A DNA stretch of 64,000 nt from Ardenticatenaceae bacterium (lineage in GTDB: Bacteria > Chloroflexota > Anaerolineae > Promineifilales > Promineifilaceae): the NCBI GenBank assembly GCA_020634245.1, contig JACKCC010000008.1:186001-250000 (forward strand). The letters run 5' to 3'. The notes below the pieces were generated by a model that was not told where the DNA came from, ran no database searches, and saw only the letters and a list, made by a program, of their open reading frames with translations. The position numbers and the translations under genes are program-made. Every line of letters starts with the position of its first letter. Within the stretch, counting starts at the first letter, position 1. Shown one piece after another: positions 1-9,036 of the stretch.

Positions 1-1061
1 CCCTCATGCGCGCCCACGGCGATGAGAACGGCGTCAAAGCCAGCCTCAAACAGATCATCCAGATTGTTGACCTGCTGATTCAGGCGCAAATCCACGCCTA
101 AATCGACGATGTCCTGCACCTCGCGTTCGATGATGCGGGTCGGCAGGCGGTATTCGGGCACACCCAGCCGCAGCATCCCCCCGGCTACCGGCATGGCTTC
201 AAAAACGCTAACAGCATAACCGGCGCGGACTAAATCCTGTGCGGCCGTTAGCCCACAAGGTCCGGCCCCAATGATGGCAATTCGTTCTTCAAACTGACGG
301 GCAACAGACTCTACCGGCTGGCGTGGCTCAGCATACACCTTATCGGTAACAAACCGCTTCAGGGCGCGGATGTTGATTGGCTCATCCACCAGCCTCCGGT
401 TACAGGCCGTTTCACAGCGATGGTTGCAGATACGGCCGCATATCCCCGGAAACGGATTATCCATCTTAATCACCCGCATGGCATCGTGCCAGCGTCCCTC
501 GCGGATAAGGGCAATATAGCCCTGTGCCCGCTGCCCGGCCGGACAGGCATCGCGGCAGGGGGCGACGCCCAACTTCTCAATCGCATACGCATTAGGCACG
601 GCTTGCGGATATAGCTTGTAAGCTGCCCGGCGCGGCGACAGCCCTTCGTTGAACCGGTCGGGGACAACAACCGGGCACACTTCGGCACAGTCATTGCAAG
701 CCACACATTTATCCGGGTCAATGTAGCGCGGCTCGTGCCGCACTCGCACCGCGAAACGGCCGGCTTCTCCGGCAATGCCCAGCACCTCGGTTTGGGTCAT
801 GATCTGAATGTTAGGATGGCGGCCTGTTTCTACCAGCTTGGGCGAAATCGTACACATGGCGCAGTCATTGGTGGGGAAGGTTTTGTCCAACTGGGCCATC
901 TTCCCACCAATCGCCGCCTGCTTCTCTACCAGATAAACCTTAAAGCCCTGGTCGGCCAAATCCAGCGAAGCCTGCATCCCGGCAATGCCGCCGCCCACCA
1001 CCATCACCGCGCCGATGGGCGGTTTATTTCCGTTGCTTCCGTTGCTTGCCTGCCGATTCAT
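1..1061 (-). CDS. hdrA: HdrA-like FAD/iron-sulfur protein fused to a GltD-like module (3' end outside window)
   Basis: This open frame starts at ATG 1061 and runs off the left edge, giving about 353 residues. Residues 20-60 form a Rossmann FAD site (GGGIAG). Residues 119-130 carry a ferredoxin-type motif (CVACNDCAEVCP). Residues 169-220 carry the six-cysteine cluster of the glutamate synthase small subunit (CRDAC, CGRICNHRCETAC). A second nucleotide-binding loop (GAGPCG) begins near residue 265. The arrangement is that of an HdrA flavoprotein with a GltD-type, NAD(P)H:ferredoxin-like module attached. It lies downstream of an MvhD-like subunit and another HdrA, so it is probably an electron-transfer partner of a hydrogenase/Hdr complex. 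The true substrate is unknown; HdrB and HdrC are not in the window and may lie to the left. Confidence 0.85.
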   Translation of the reverse strand, partial: MNRQASNGSNGNKPPIGAVMVVGGGIAGMQASLDLADQGFKVYLVEKQAAIGGKMAQLDKTFPTNDCAMCTISPKLVETGRHPNIQIMTQTEVLGIAGEAGRFAVRVRHEPRYIDPDKCVACNDCAEVCPVVVPDRFNEGLSPRRAAYKLYPQAVPNAYAIEKLGVAPCRDACPAGQRAQGYIALIREGRWHDAMRVIKMDNPFPGICGRICNHRCETACNRRLVDEPINIRALKRFVTDKVYAEPRQPVESVARQFEERIAIIGAGPCGLTAAQDLVRAGYAVSVFEAMPVAGGMLRLGVPEYRLPTRIIEREVQDIVDLGVDLRLNQQVNNLDDLFEAGFDAVLIAVGAHE

Positions 1062-1140
1062 AATAATTTTCGCTGCGGCCGGTCTCAGACCGTGCCGCTA
1101 AACTGGCTCGGTCTGGAGACCGGCCAGAGCCTGTGGAAAA

Positions 1141-1200
1141 ATTGTGAATGGTAAATCGTGAATGGTTAATGATGAATGACGGCCGTTCACCATTCACAAT
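1141..1200. repeat. Intergenic inverted repeat between the mvhD-like and hdrA-GltD genes
   Basis: Two perfect 12-base arms (ATTGTGAATGGT and its reverse complement) enclose direct copies of GAATGGT-like words and one ACGGCCGT octamer. The stop codon of the mvhD-like gene abuts the right arm. It could fold into a hairpin and slow transcription, or be a small mobile palindrome. No T-run typical of a terminator is visible. Confidence 0.6.
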
Positions 1201-1692
1201 TCACCATTTCCTTCCTCGAAACCCCACATCCTCATCACCATCCCCTTGTGCCTTCTGCACTCTGATTTCTGCCTTCTTTAGCGGATTCGGCCCCAGCTGC
1301 CTTATCCGCTCTGTCATCGTCTGCGCCGCTGCCGCAAAGGCCTGCGCCTGGCTGCCGGACATGAAAAACATGCCCAATCGCTCCTTTTCCAGGCCGATTT
1401 CTTGCAAAATATGCTGCGCTCGCTGCAGGCGGGCATATCCACGCTCATTGCCGCGCACGTGGTGGCAGTTGCCGATGGGGCAGGCAACGATGTAAACGCC
1501 ATCCGCCCCCTGCTCAAACGCCTCCAAAATGTAGCGAATGTCCGTCTTGCCGGTGCAGGGCATGCGCACAAACTTGACGTTGGCCGGGTAAGGCACGTGC
1601 AGCGCCCCGGCCGTATCGGCGGCCATGTAAGCACAGTAAATGCAGTAAAAGCCGGTGATTTCGGGTTCGAAGGTTTTTGTTTGATAATCCAT
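1201..1692 (-). CDS. mvhD: MvhD/FlpD-like hydrogenase iron-sulfur (delta) subunit
   Basis: The 163-residue protein matches the MvhD family: an N-terminal CIYCAYM pair (Cys17, Cys20), RMPCTGK (Cys46), and CPIGNCHHVRGN (Cys71, Cys76), the conserved Cys set that holds a [2Fe-2S] cluster. MvhD passes electrons between an F420-non-reducing hydrogenase or formate dehydrogenase and HdrA. It sits between two HdrA-type genes on the same strand, which is its usual neighbourhood. Here it probably links HdrA to the group 3b hydrogenase or to another donor encoded to the left. The C-terminal 25 residues are basic and poorly conserved and overlap the repeat-derived region. The family call is secure; the partner is inferred. 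Confidence 0.9.
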   Translation of the reverse strand: MDYQTKTFEPEITGFYCIYCAYMAADTAGALHVPYPANVKFVRMPCTGKTDIRYILEAFEQGADGVYIVACPIGNCHHVRGNERGYARLQRAQHILQEIGLEKERLGMFFMSGSQAQAFAAAAQTMTERIRQLGPNPLKKAEIRVQKAQGDGDEDVGFRGRKW

Positions 1693-1736
1693 ATTTTCGT
1701 AATCCGTAAACAGTGAACAGTAATCCGATTGACCGG

Positions 1737-4700
1737 TTACTGATTACCGATTACTGGCTGCCATGCACCTAAACCGCCAATTTCCCGCAGCATCATCTGC
1801 TCGTCGGTGTAGTTGATGAGTTGGATGGCATTGGCCGGGCATTCGCTGGTGCAGGTGCCGCAGCCGTGACATTGGGCTGGATCGATAAAGGCTGCGCCGC
1901 CCAGGCCGCCAACCCCATTGCGTCCTTCTTCGTGAATTACCTGGGGGATGGCAAAGGGGCAGACGCGGGTGCAGGTCAGGCAGCCGACGCATTTGTTAGG
2001 GTCTACTTCAGCGATGACGCCGCCGTGATACATTGTGCCCTGGGAGAGCAGCGTTAACGCGCGGGCGGCGGCGGCCAGGGCGTGGCTGATACTCTCCTCG
2101 ATAAATTTGGGATAGTGGGCCATGCCGGCCAGGAAAATACCATCCCGTTGGAAGTCCATCGGCCGCAGTTTAATCTGCGCTTCAGCGAAAAAGCCTTCAG
2201 TGGAGAGGGGCAGGCGCAGCATTTCGGCCAGTTGGTGGGTTCCCACAGCCGGGGTGATGGACATACTCAGCGGGATTAAGTCAGCCGGCAAGCTCAGCCA
2301 GCGGTTAAGGGTCAAATCATAAACCCGCACGTGCAGTTGACGGTTCTGTTCCACCCCAGTTAGTTCCACCTGGGGTGGCTGGGCATCGGCATAGCGGATG
2401 AAAACGATACCCAATCGTCGGGCTTCGGTGTAATACTTTTCGCGGAAGCCATAGGTGACGATGTTTTTGTAGAGAACCGTGACATGGCAGGCAGGATTGA
2501 ACAGCTTGAGGCGGATGGCGTTTTTCATCGTGTTGGTGCAGCAAATCCGCGAGCAGTATTCGGGCGCTCCTTCCGACTGCACACATTGAATCATGACTAC
2601 ATTTTTAAGGGCGGCAATTTCTTCCGGGTGATGGACGACCATCTCTTCTAAATCTTCTTGGGTGATGACGCCGGGCAGATTGAGCCAGGGATGGTTGCGG
2701 TTTTCGCGACCGCCGGTGGCCACGATGGTGACGCCGTGTTCGATGCGGAAGATTTCGGTGGAACCATCAGGATGGGTGGTGCGCAAATCGGCCCAGAAAC
2801 GGCCGACCTGCCCGCCGTGGTGGATGACTTTGGTGTTGATGTAGACGTTGACGTGCTGATGGGCGCGAATCCGGTTTACCAGATCGCGTCCTAAACGGCG
2901 CGGATTTTCGCCTTCGGCGACGTAGTACATGTCTTGAAGGTGACCGCCTAAGACGTCGGAGCGCTCGACCAGGTTAACGTCGTAGCCGCTGTCAGCGATG
3001 GCCAGAGCAGCAGTCATGCCAGATACGCCGCCGCCAATGATGAGGGCGGTGCTGCGGCTGGTGATTTTTTGCTTGTGAACCGGTTGAGCCAGAGCAGCCC
3101 GTCCCACGGCCAGCCGAACCATTTCGGCAGCTTTGCGATTGGCCAGGATGTGGTCGGATGGCTTTTGTCCGCAACGGCCGTGTACATGAAAACATTGATC
3201 ACGCAAATTAACCAGTTCTAACAGGTAAGGATTCAACCCGGTCTGGCGAATAGCCCGTTGGAACAGTGATTCGTGCGTGCGGCTGCTGCATCCGGCTATC
3301 ACAACCCGGTTCAAGCCTTGCTGGTGAATTGTCTCCTGTATGTGGGCGATGGTTTCGGGGAAGCAGGCCAAATCGGTGACTTCGGCCAGAGCAACGTGCG
3401 GCCACTGCCGGGCTTGATTGACCAACAGGTGCATATCCAGCAACTGGGTCATCGTGCCGCCGCAGGTACAGACAAAGACGCCGATGCGCGGTGATTCGGC
3501 GGTCACGTCCCGCTCCGGCGGCAGGTTGTTTTGGGCGTGGAAGGGCCATTCGCGGGAATACTGGTAGGTGTTGAGTTGTTCGTTGAGCAGGCGCATGACT
3601 TCGGCAGCCGCACCGCTGGCGTCGATGATGGTTTCGGAGATTTCCTTGGGTGAAGAAAATGCACCGCAGACAAAGACGCCGGAATGGGTGGTTTGCAGCG
3701 GGGTGAATTTGTGGGTTTCGCAAAAGCCGTGTTCGTTCAATCCCAAATCAAGCATGTTGGTGAAATGGCGGGCGGAATCGGGCGGCTGCAAACCGGTGGC
3801 CAGGACGACCATCTCGAACTGCTCCTGGGCTAACTGGCCGTCGGGCGATGCGTAGTGGACGTTCAAATTGCTGCTTCCCGGCGCTTCCCGGATGGCGGAA
3901 ACGCGGCAGCGGCGGTAATGGATGCCATACTGCTGGCGGGCTTTGGCGAAGTAGGTGCTGTATTCTTTGTTGAAGGCGCGCTCGTCCATGATGAAGATGG
4001 TGCAGTCGATGGCATCGCCCAGGCGCTGTTTGGCCAGCATGGCTTCTTTGGTGGCGTACATGCAGCAGATGGAGGAGCAGAAGGTGTTTTCCTGGTCGCG
4101 GGAGCCGATGCATTGCAACCAGGCGATGGAGCGGGGGGCGGTCTGGTCGGACGGCCGTTTCACAATCCCTTCCGTCGGTCCAGAACGACTGGCCAGGCGT
4201 TCGTACTGCATGGCGTCGATGACGTTGGGGTAACGGCCGTAACCCAATTCCTCCAGCCCGCCAGCATCATATACCTTAAAGCCCAACGCCAAAATAATCG
4301 CGCCGACGTGAACCGAAAACAGTCGCGGCTGCTCGTTCAAATCAATCGCTTGCGTCGGGCAAACCTCGACACACAGGCCGCAGTCGTCGCAGTACGGTCC
4401 GCGATCAATCAAATAGGCGTCCGGGGCGGCGCGGGCCGCTACTTTGTAAGCGGCTTTGCGTTTAATCATGCCCAGTTGGTAGCTGTCTGGGAGTTCGATC
4501 GGACAAACCTGGGCGCAGTTGTCGCAGTTAATGCAGCGATCTACATTCACATAGCGCGGTTCCTGCCGCAGCGAAGCGGTGAAATCACCAGCCTGCCCCT
4601 GAATGTCGATGACGTGGGTGTTGGTCCAGATTTCGATGTTGGGGTGCTGGTTGTGTTGGATGTATGCGGGGGAAATGGACGGCCGGGTGCAGCCGTAACC

Positions 4701-4913
4701 GTGATCGGGCGTGCCGCGGCAGAGGACGCAGTCGTGCTGCGGGAACATGTAGCCCAGTTGGGCCACGCGCCCGCCCAGGCAGGGCGTCTGCTCGACCAGG
4801 AACACTTTCAGGCCGGCGTCGGCCAGGTCAAGGGCAGCCCGCATCCCGGCTATGCCGCCGCCAATGACCAGAGCTGCGGCAGGTTTGGATCGGATTGGAT
4901 GGGTACTGATCAT
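1737..4913 (-). CDS. hdrA: HdrA-family protein with two FAD domains and four ferredoxin motifs
   Basis: This 1058-residue protein has an N-terminal FAD site (GGGIAG, residues 18-23) and a cysteine-rich insertion (DCVLC, residues 61-65). Two [4Fe-4S] motifs follow at about 127-138 (CINCDNCAQVCP) and 175-186 (CDDCGLCVEVCP). A second complete Rossmann/FAD site lies near residue 630 (IIGGGVSGM). Two more [4Fe-4S] motifs are at the C terminus (CVGCLTCTRVCP near 975, CHGCGTCTSECP near 1015). HdrA is the flavin-based bifurcating subunit of heterodisulfide reductase complexes. At over 1000 residues this is a duplicated, long form. It is followed 44 bases later by the mvhD-like gene. The start ATG has a G-rich Shine-Dalgarno about 7 bases upstream. 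The electron acceptor is not known from sequence. Confidence 0.92.
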   Translation of the reverse strand: MISTHPIRSKPAAALVIGGGIAGMRAALDLADAGLKVFLVEQTPCLGGRVAQLGYMFPQHDCVLCRGTPDHGYGCTRPSISPAYIQHNQHPNIEIWTNTHVIDIQGQAGDFTASLRQEPRYVNVDRCINCDNCAQVCPIELPDSYQLGMIKRKAAYKVAARAAPDAYLIDRGPYCDDCGLCVEVCPTQAIDLNEQPRLFSVHVGAIILALGFKVYDAGGLEELGYGRYPNVIDAMQYERLASRSGPTEGIVKRPSDQTAPRSIAWLQCIGSRDQENTFCSSICCMYATKEAMLAKQRLGDAIDCTIFIMDERAFNKEYSTYFAKARQQYGIHYRRCRVSAIREAPGSSNLNVHYASPDGQLAQEQFEMVVLATGLQPPDSARHFTNMLDLGLNEHGFCETHKFTPLQTTHSGVFVCGAFSSPKEISETIIDASGAAAEVMRLLNEQLNTYQYSREWPFHAQNNLPPERDVTAESPRIGVFVCTCGGTMTQLLDMHLLVNQARQWPHVALAEVTDLACFPETIAHIQETIHQQGLNRVVIAGCSSRTHESLFQRAIRQTGLNPYLLELVNLRDQCFHVHGRCGQKPSDHILANRKAAEMVRLAVGRAALAQPVHKQKITSRSTALIIGGGVSGMTAALAIADSGYDVNLVERSDVLGGHLQDMYYVAEGENPRRLGRDLVNRIRAHQHVNVYINTKVIHHGGQVGRFWADLRTTHPDGSTEIFRIEHGVTIVATGGRENRNHPWLNLPGVITQEDLEEMVVHHPEEIAALKNVVMIQCVQSEGAPEYCSRICCTNTMKNAIRLKLFNPACHVTVLYKNIVTYGFREKYYTEARRLGIVFIRYADAQPPQVELTGVEQNRQLHVRVYDLTLNRWLSLPADLIPLSMSITPAVGTHQLAEMLRLPLSTEGFFAEAQIKLRPMDFQRDGIFLAGMAHYPKFIEESISHALAAAARALTLLSQGTMYHGGVIAEVDPNKCVGCLTCTRVCPFAIPQVIHEEGRNGVGGLGGAAFIDPAQCHGCGTCTSECPANAIQLINYTDEQMMLREIGGLGAWQPVIGNQ

Positions 4914-5260
4914 AAAATTACCCCCGATGGCGATGCTGCTGTAGGTACGGCCGTTTATGCGATTGTGCTGTGATGCTGATTATGGTGATTCATCCTATCA
5001 GGAAAGAGCGCGGGCAACGATGGGAATACAATTTTCGGACGATACAGATGTATGAGGTTTAGGAGTAGACGAGGATGTTCTTTGCCAATTCCCTTCTTTA
5101 AGAAAGAGCATGTTGAACGGTGTCTTGTTTATGTATTTGTCCGAGTTGAAAACAAGCCTTCAGGCTCATGTTATCAGTATAAAATGAGCTTGGTCCTGTT
5201 TGAAGTCGCATTTGTCACCTTTGTGAAGTGATAATTATCACCTTCTTTGTACGTGCCGGT
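4914..5260. other. Noncoding gap between hdrA and the receiver-kinase gene
   Basis: About 350 bases without a credible gene. It is more AT-rich than its surroundings and contains one ACGGCCGT near 4949. It probably carries the promoter of the hdrA-mvhD-hdrA transcript; I cannot point to a convincing -35/-10 pair. Confidence 0.5.
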
Positions 5261-6412
5261 TCAAGAAAATGGGTGTACAGGCAGATTCAGCGTAAAGGTC
5301 GTTCCTTTTCCCTCCACGCTGTCAACGGTAATGGAACCGCCAAACGATTCGATGAGCTGCCTGACGATGCTTAACCCCAGGCCGGTTCCCAAAATTCCTG
5401 ACTGTTTAGCGTTTTGCGCCCGGTAAAATTCGTCCCAGATGTGGGGTAAATCCGCCGCCGGAATGCCGATGCCGGTATCGGTGATGGTTATGCGAATTCG
5501 GGGAGACTGCACGGCCGTTACCACACCAACCCGTCCCCCCACCGGCGTATATTTAATCGCATTGCTGATGAGATTGCTGAAAACCCGATCCAGGCCGGAC
5601 TCTGTGGCCTGAACCGTCAGCGATTCCGGTACGTCGCCGCACGTCAGCGTAATTTGCTTTTGCGCCGCTTCCACTGCGAATCGATCCACTACGGCCTGCA
5701 AAGCAGTCCGCAGCGACAAACTGTGGCGCGGCTCGTCGGGCGCCATCGTTTTACTGGACGCCAATTCCAACAAATCGTTGACCAGCGTCAGCAGCATATC
5801 CAGCCGCGCTTCGACGCGCCCCAGGATGTCCCGCTGCTTTTCGTTGAGTTCGCCGACCAGCCCGCGATTCATCGTGCGCAGCAAACTTTGCGCCCCGCCA
5901 ATTGGTGACCGCAGTTCGTGAGCCACCAGCGTGGTAAATTGGGATTTAAACTCGCTAAGGCGCTCGGCTTCGGCCCGCGCCCGGGCCAACTCGGCCGCTT
6001 CCTGCTCAATGGTTTGCAGCCGTTTTGTCTCCAGCGAAAGCCGCCGCTTTTCCAACCCTTGATTGACGGTCATCAACAGCAAATCGGCCGTGAAGGGCTT
6101 GGAAATGAAATCGTACGCACCCCGTTTGATGGCTTCCACGGCCAGTTCGACGGTGGCATAGCCGGTGACGATGATGACGATGGTCTCCGGGTCTTGTCCG
6201 TGAATAACCGGCAGTAACTCAATGCCCCGGCCATCGGGCAGCATCACGTCGAGGAGGATCAGAGCGAATTGACCGGACTGGAGTTTGGCGCGGCCTTCTT
6301 GCAGGGAAACGGCCGTTTCCACCTCAAATCCCTGTGGTTCCAGCGCCCGACGACAGCCCCGCCGGATGCCTTCCTCATCATCAATCACCAAAATGTGCTC
6401 ATCACTCGCCAT
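5261..6412 (-). CDS. Hybrid receiver-histidine kinase (REC-HisKA-HATPase)
   Basis: Cytoplasmic signalling protein of 383 residues. An N-terminal receiver (residues 5-120) has the acidic pair DDEE and the phosphoacceptor Asp in LILLDVMLPD. A HisKA domain with the phosphorylated His in VAHELRSPIGG follows near residue 165. The HATPase_c domain has the N box (NLISNAIKYTP), the G1 box (DTGIGIP) and the G2 box (GTGLGLSIVRQL). I chose ATG 6412 because GGAG lies 7 bases upstream; a TTG 15 bases earlier is possible. There is no membrane segment. It ends a three-gene set with the sensor kinase at 6461 and the receiver at 8536, suggesting a phosphorelay. The position between hydrogenase and Hdr genes suggests redox or H2 control, which is inference. 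Confidence 0.88.
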   Translation of the reverse strand: MASDEHILVIDDEEGIRRGCRRALEPQGFEVETAVSLQEGRAKLQSGQFALILLDVMLPDGRGIELLPVIHGQDPETIVIIVTGYATVELAVEAIKRGAYDFISKPFTADLLLMTVNQGLEKRRLSLETKRLQTIEQEAAELARARAEAERLSEFKSQFTTLVAHELRSPIGGAQSLLRTMNRGLVGELNEKQRDILGRVEARLDMLLTLVNDLLELASSKTMAPDEPRHSLSLRTALQAVVDRFAVEAAQKQITLTCGDVPESLTVQATESGLDRVFSNLISNAIKYTPVGGRVGVVTAVQSPRIRITITDTGIGIPAADLPHIWDEFYRAQNAKQSGILGTGLGLSIVRQLIESFGGSITVDSVEGKGTTFTLNLPVHPFS

Positions 6413-6460
6413 CAAATAACTCCACAACCTACTCCTCTGCGTCCTCCGCGCTCTCTGCGG

Positions 6461-8425
6461 TTATCCAATCTGCGCCGTCAATTCACCCGTTGGAACAGAC
6501 TTCACCGGCAGCGTAATCGTAAACGTCGTGCCTTTCCCCACCTGACTTTGCACCGAAATTTGCCCCCGGTGCATTTTAATGATGCCATAAACGATGGACA
6601 AGCCCAATCCGGTCCCTTTGCCCAACGCCTTGGTCGTGAAAAACGGCGTAAACAACTTGCCCAAATGCTCCGGCGGAATGCCGCAGCCATTATCGGCTAC
6701 TTTGATTTCTACATGCTGGCTGTCGGCTAACCGCGCCGTCAAGGCGACGGTTCCCTGACCGGCCACCGCTTCGGCCCCGTTTTGCAGTAGGTTGATGAAC
6801 ACCTGCTGTAACTGGGCCGGGTCGGCGTGGATGGTGGGCAAGTCCGGGCTGAATTCGCAGACGATGTTGACCTGTTCAAAAGCAGGTTGGCGGCGTACGG
6901 TTTCGACGGCCTGATTGAGGAGGTCGGACACGGCCGTTTCCTGAGCCAACACCTCCTGCTGCCGCGAAAAATTCAGCAAATCAGCCACAATATTTTTACA
7001 GCGCACCGCCTCATCCACAATCAGCTTCAAATCCTCCCGCCGCGGATCCGTCTCATCCATTTCTTTGTGCAGGATGTCGGCGAACAACAGAATTGTCCCT
7101 AGCGGATTGTTGATTTCGTGAGCCACCCCGGCCGCCAACTGTCCCATCGAAGCCAGCCGCTCCTTGTGCAGCAGTTCCTGCTGTGCTTTATCCAGCGTCT
7201 CCGCCATTTTATTGAAAGATTGTCCCAGCATAGCCAGTTCACCGCTGCCGTAAGGCTGCACCCGTACCGCCATATCACCCCTGGCCAGTCGGCGGTTGGC
7301 CGCCACCAGTTCGGCGATGGGCTGGGTAATGAGGCGGGCGATGGGCACGGCCACAATGCCGGCCAGAACGATGCACAGCAAAGCAATCAGCGCCACCCGG
7401 TTGTTGAAGGTGTGCACCAACGCCTGAAAAGCCGACTCTCTCGCCCCCACGTACAAACTGCCCACCACCCGTCCCTGGAAATCGCGCAGCGGTTCGTAAC
7501 GTGTAATAAACCAGTCATTGACCACAAAAGCCCGGCCTACGTAATCCTTCCCCTGCGCCAACACCACATCAAACACTTCCTGGGAGACCCGCGTACCCAC
7601 CGCCCGCTTACCTTCGGCGGTCATAACGTTGGTGGAAACCCGCAGGTCGCCAAAGAAGATGGTCACCGTATCAATACCGGCCACCGCTTTGATACGATCA
7701 ACCAGGGTAAAGTCGTTGTTGAACAGGTAAGCGGCCAGAACCGCGCCCATCATCTGACCCTGCTCATCGTATAGAGGGGCAACGCCGACTAAAGCCAGAC
7801 CGGCCGTTCCTTCCCGGGCATCAAAAGGCATTGGTGCGGCTTTGGCCGTATCCACCAGTGTGACTGCCGCCTGCTGGGCCAGCCCTACCTGTACCAAAAA
7901 TTCAGCCGGAATGATTTCGGTTGCGGCTGCTTCTTTACCAGTAGACAACACATGGGCCACGATGGGCAACCCGTTCCAATTGCTCTGGGTTGTCACAGGC
8001 GACAACGTACCTTCCGGCGCTAATACTTGACCAGTCAGCATCCTGCCTTGCGCGTCCAGCACAGCAATAAGATGCGTACCGCCCAGCGCCAGTACCGTGA
8101 TTTTGTTGGTAATTTGCTGGTCGATGACGCGCCGCGCATCTGTCTGGCCTTGCGCTGCTTCCGGCAGATTCTGCATTACCCAGGAGTCCAGCGCCAACCG
8201 GTGACCAATGGCCGCAATCTCGTCTAATTTGAGCTGGTAAAAGGCCTCGGCCAGATCCATATCGCGGGCAACCCGTTCTGCTTCGGCGGCGCTCAGGTAA
8301 TCGTTGATGACGCGTGACGTAACCAGCGTTCCCAAACCCACCGTGAGGGCGGCGACCAGCGCAAAGCAGATAGTCAATACCAGCCGCAGCCGACCACCTA
8401 GCAGTGATGTCAGCAAGCGTTTCAT
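6461..8425 (-). CDS. Membrane sensor histidine kinase (Cache-like sensor, HAMP, HisKA, HATPase)
   Basis: The 654-residue protein has a transmembrane segment at about residues 12-35 and an extracytoplasmic region to about residue 335 that looks like a single-Cache (sCache_3-type) sensor. A second transmembrane segment (LIALLCIVLAGIVAVPIARL) lies near 345-365 and leads into a HAMP linker. A HisKA domain holds the phosphorylated His in GVAHEINNPLGT, and a HATPase_c domain has the boxes NLLQNGAEAV, DNGCGIPPEH and GKGTGLGLSIVYGI. It is the upstream partner of the hybrid at 5261 and follows the receiver at 8536. The ligand is not evident. Two ACGGCCGT octamers lie in its 3' half. Confidence 0.9.
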   Translation of the reverse strand: MKRLLTSLLGGRLRLVLTICFALVAALTVGLGTLVTSRVINDYLSAAEAERVARDMDLAEAFYQLKLDEIAAIGHRLALDSWVMQNLPEAAQGQTDARRVIDQQITNKITVLALGGTHLIAVLDAQGRMLTGQVLAPEGTLSPVTTQSNWNGLPIVAHVLSTGKEAAATEIIPAEFLVQVGLAQQAAVTLVDTAKAAPMPFDAREGTAGLALVGVAPLYDEQGQMMGAVLAAYLFNNDFTLVDRIKAVAGIDTVTIFFGDLRVSTNVMTAEGKRAVGTRVSQEVFDVVLAQGKDYVGRAFVVNDWFITRYEPLRDFQGRVVGSLYVGARESAFQALVHTFNNRVALIALLCIVLAGIVAVPIARLITQPIAELVAANRRLARGDMAVRVQPYGSGELAMLGQSFNKMAETLDKAQQELLHKERLASMGQLAAGVAHEINNPLGTILLFADILHKEMDETDPRREDLKLIVDEAVRCKNIVADLLNFSRQQEVLAQETAVSDLLNQAVETVRRQPAFEQVNIVCEFSPDLPTIHADPAQLQQVFINLLQNGAEAVAGQGTVALTARLADSQHVEIKVADNGCGIPPEHLGKLFTPFFTTKALGKGTGLGLSIVYGIIKMHRGQISVQSQVGKGTTFTITLPVKSVPTGELTAQIG

Positions 8426-8430
8426 GAAAT

Positions 8431-8507
8431 GTCAAGCGTCATAAAATCATGCGCCATCATGTCATACGTTGTGGTGACGCTTGACGTATGACGCATGATT
8501 TATGATG
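8431..8507. repeat. Imperfect palindrome between the receiver and sensor kinase genes
   Basis: An imperfect inverted repeat whose arms contain GTCAAGCGTCAT and its complement, together with TCATGCG-type words. Similar words recur at 62777-62821 next to dnaB, so it is probably a dispersed noncoding repeat and not a specific operator. Confidence 0.55.
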
Positions 8508-8535
8508 CATTTTTCAAGGCTTAACGCCCTGCGCT

Positions 8536-8940
8536 TTACACCGCTTCGCGGCTCAAGACCCAATCAACTTTGCTGATCAGGTCATCGGGATCGATGGGCT
8601 TATCCACAAACAGTTCGACCGGCAGGTAATCGATGTCTGGTTCGAAGTGCAGCGGCGTTGTGCTGTGGATGGCGGTCAACATCAAAATCGGGATGTCCTT
8701 GAATTTGACCAGTTTCGAGGTGGGATCGGGGCTGCGCAGTTTCAGTGCCAGTTGGAAGCCCTCGGTGTGGGTTTCCATCATCACGTCCAGAATGATCAAG
8801 TCGGGCTGCACTTTTTCAATCATGACCAGCCCTTCTTTGCCGCTGCCGGCCTGGAACACCTCATGATCGGCGCTTTCCAATGTCATGCGTACGGCCGTTA
8901 CGATATCGGGATCATCATCAATAATCAGTATCTTAGCCAT
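8536..8940 (-). CDS. Stand-alone response-regulator receiver
   Basis: A single REC domain of 134 residues: the acidic pocket (IIDDDPDI) at the N terminus, the phosphoacceptor Asp near residue 53 in LIILDVMMET, and a Lys in VDKPIDPDD near the C terminus. There is no output domain, so it must act by phosphotransfer or protein contact, as CheY- and Spo0F-type proteins do. It lies just upstream of two kinases on the same strand, one of them with its own receiver. A relay from sensor to receiver to hybrid is plausible. An AAGGATGG Shine-Dalgarno precedes ATG 8940. Confidence 0.88.
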   Translation of the reverse strand: MAKILIIDDDPDIVTAVRMTLESADHEVFQAGSGKEGLVMIEKVQPDLIILDVMMETHTEGFQLALKLRSPDPTSKLVKFKDIPILMLTAIHSTTPLHFEPDIDYLPVELFVDKPIDPDDLISKVDWVLSREAV

Positions 8941-9036
8941 CTTATTACCATCCTTTGTTCATCAACAACGATGAACGACTCCACAAATTTATTGTACACC
9001 TGAATCATGTCCGCCGTACGATTTTCGGCGCGACTT

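Noticed and set aside
3855..4973. Long plus-strand frame of 372 codons
   Set aside because: It is antisense to the well-supported HdrA gene; its sequence has no family features and comes from GC-rich codon use.
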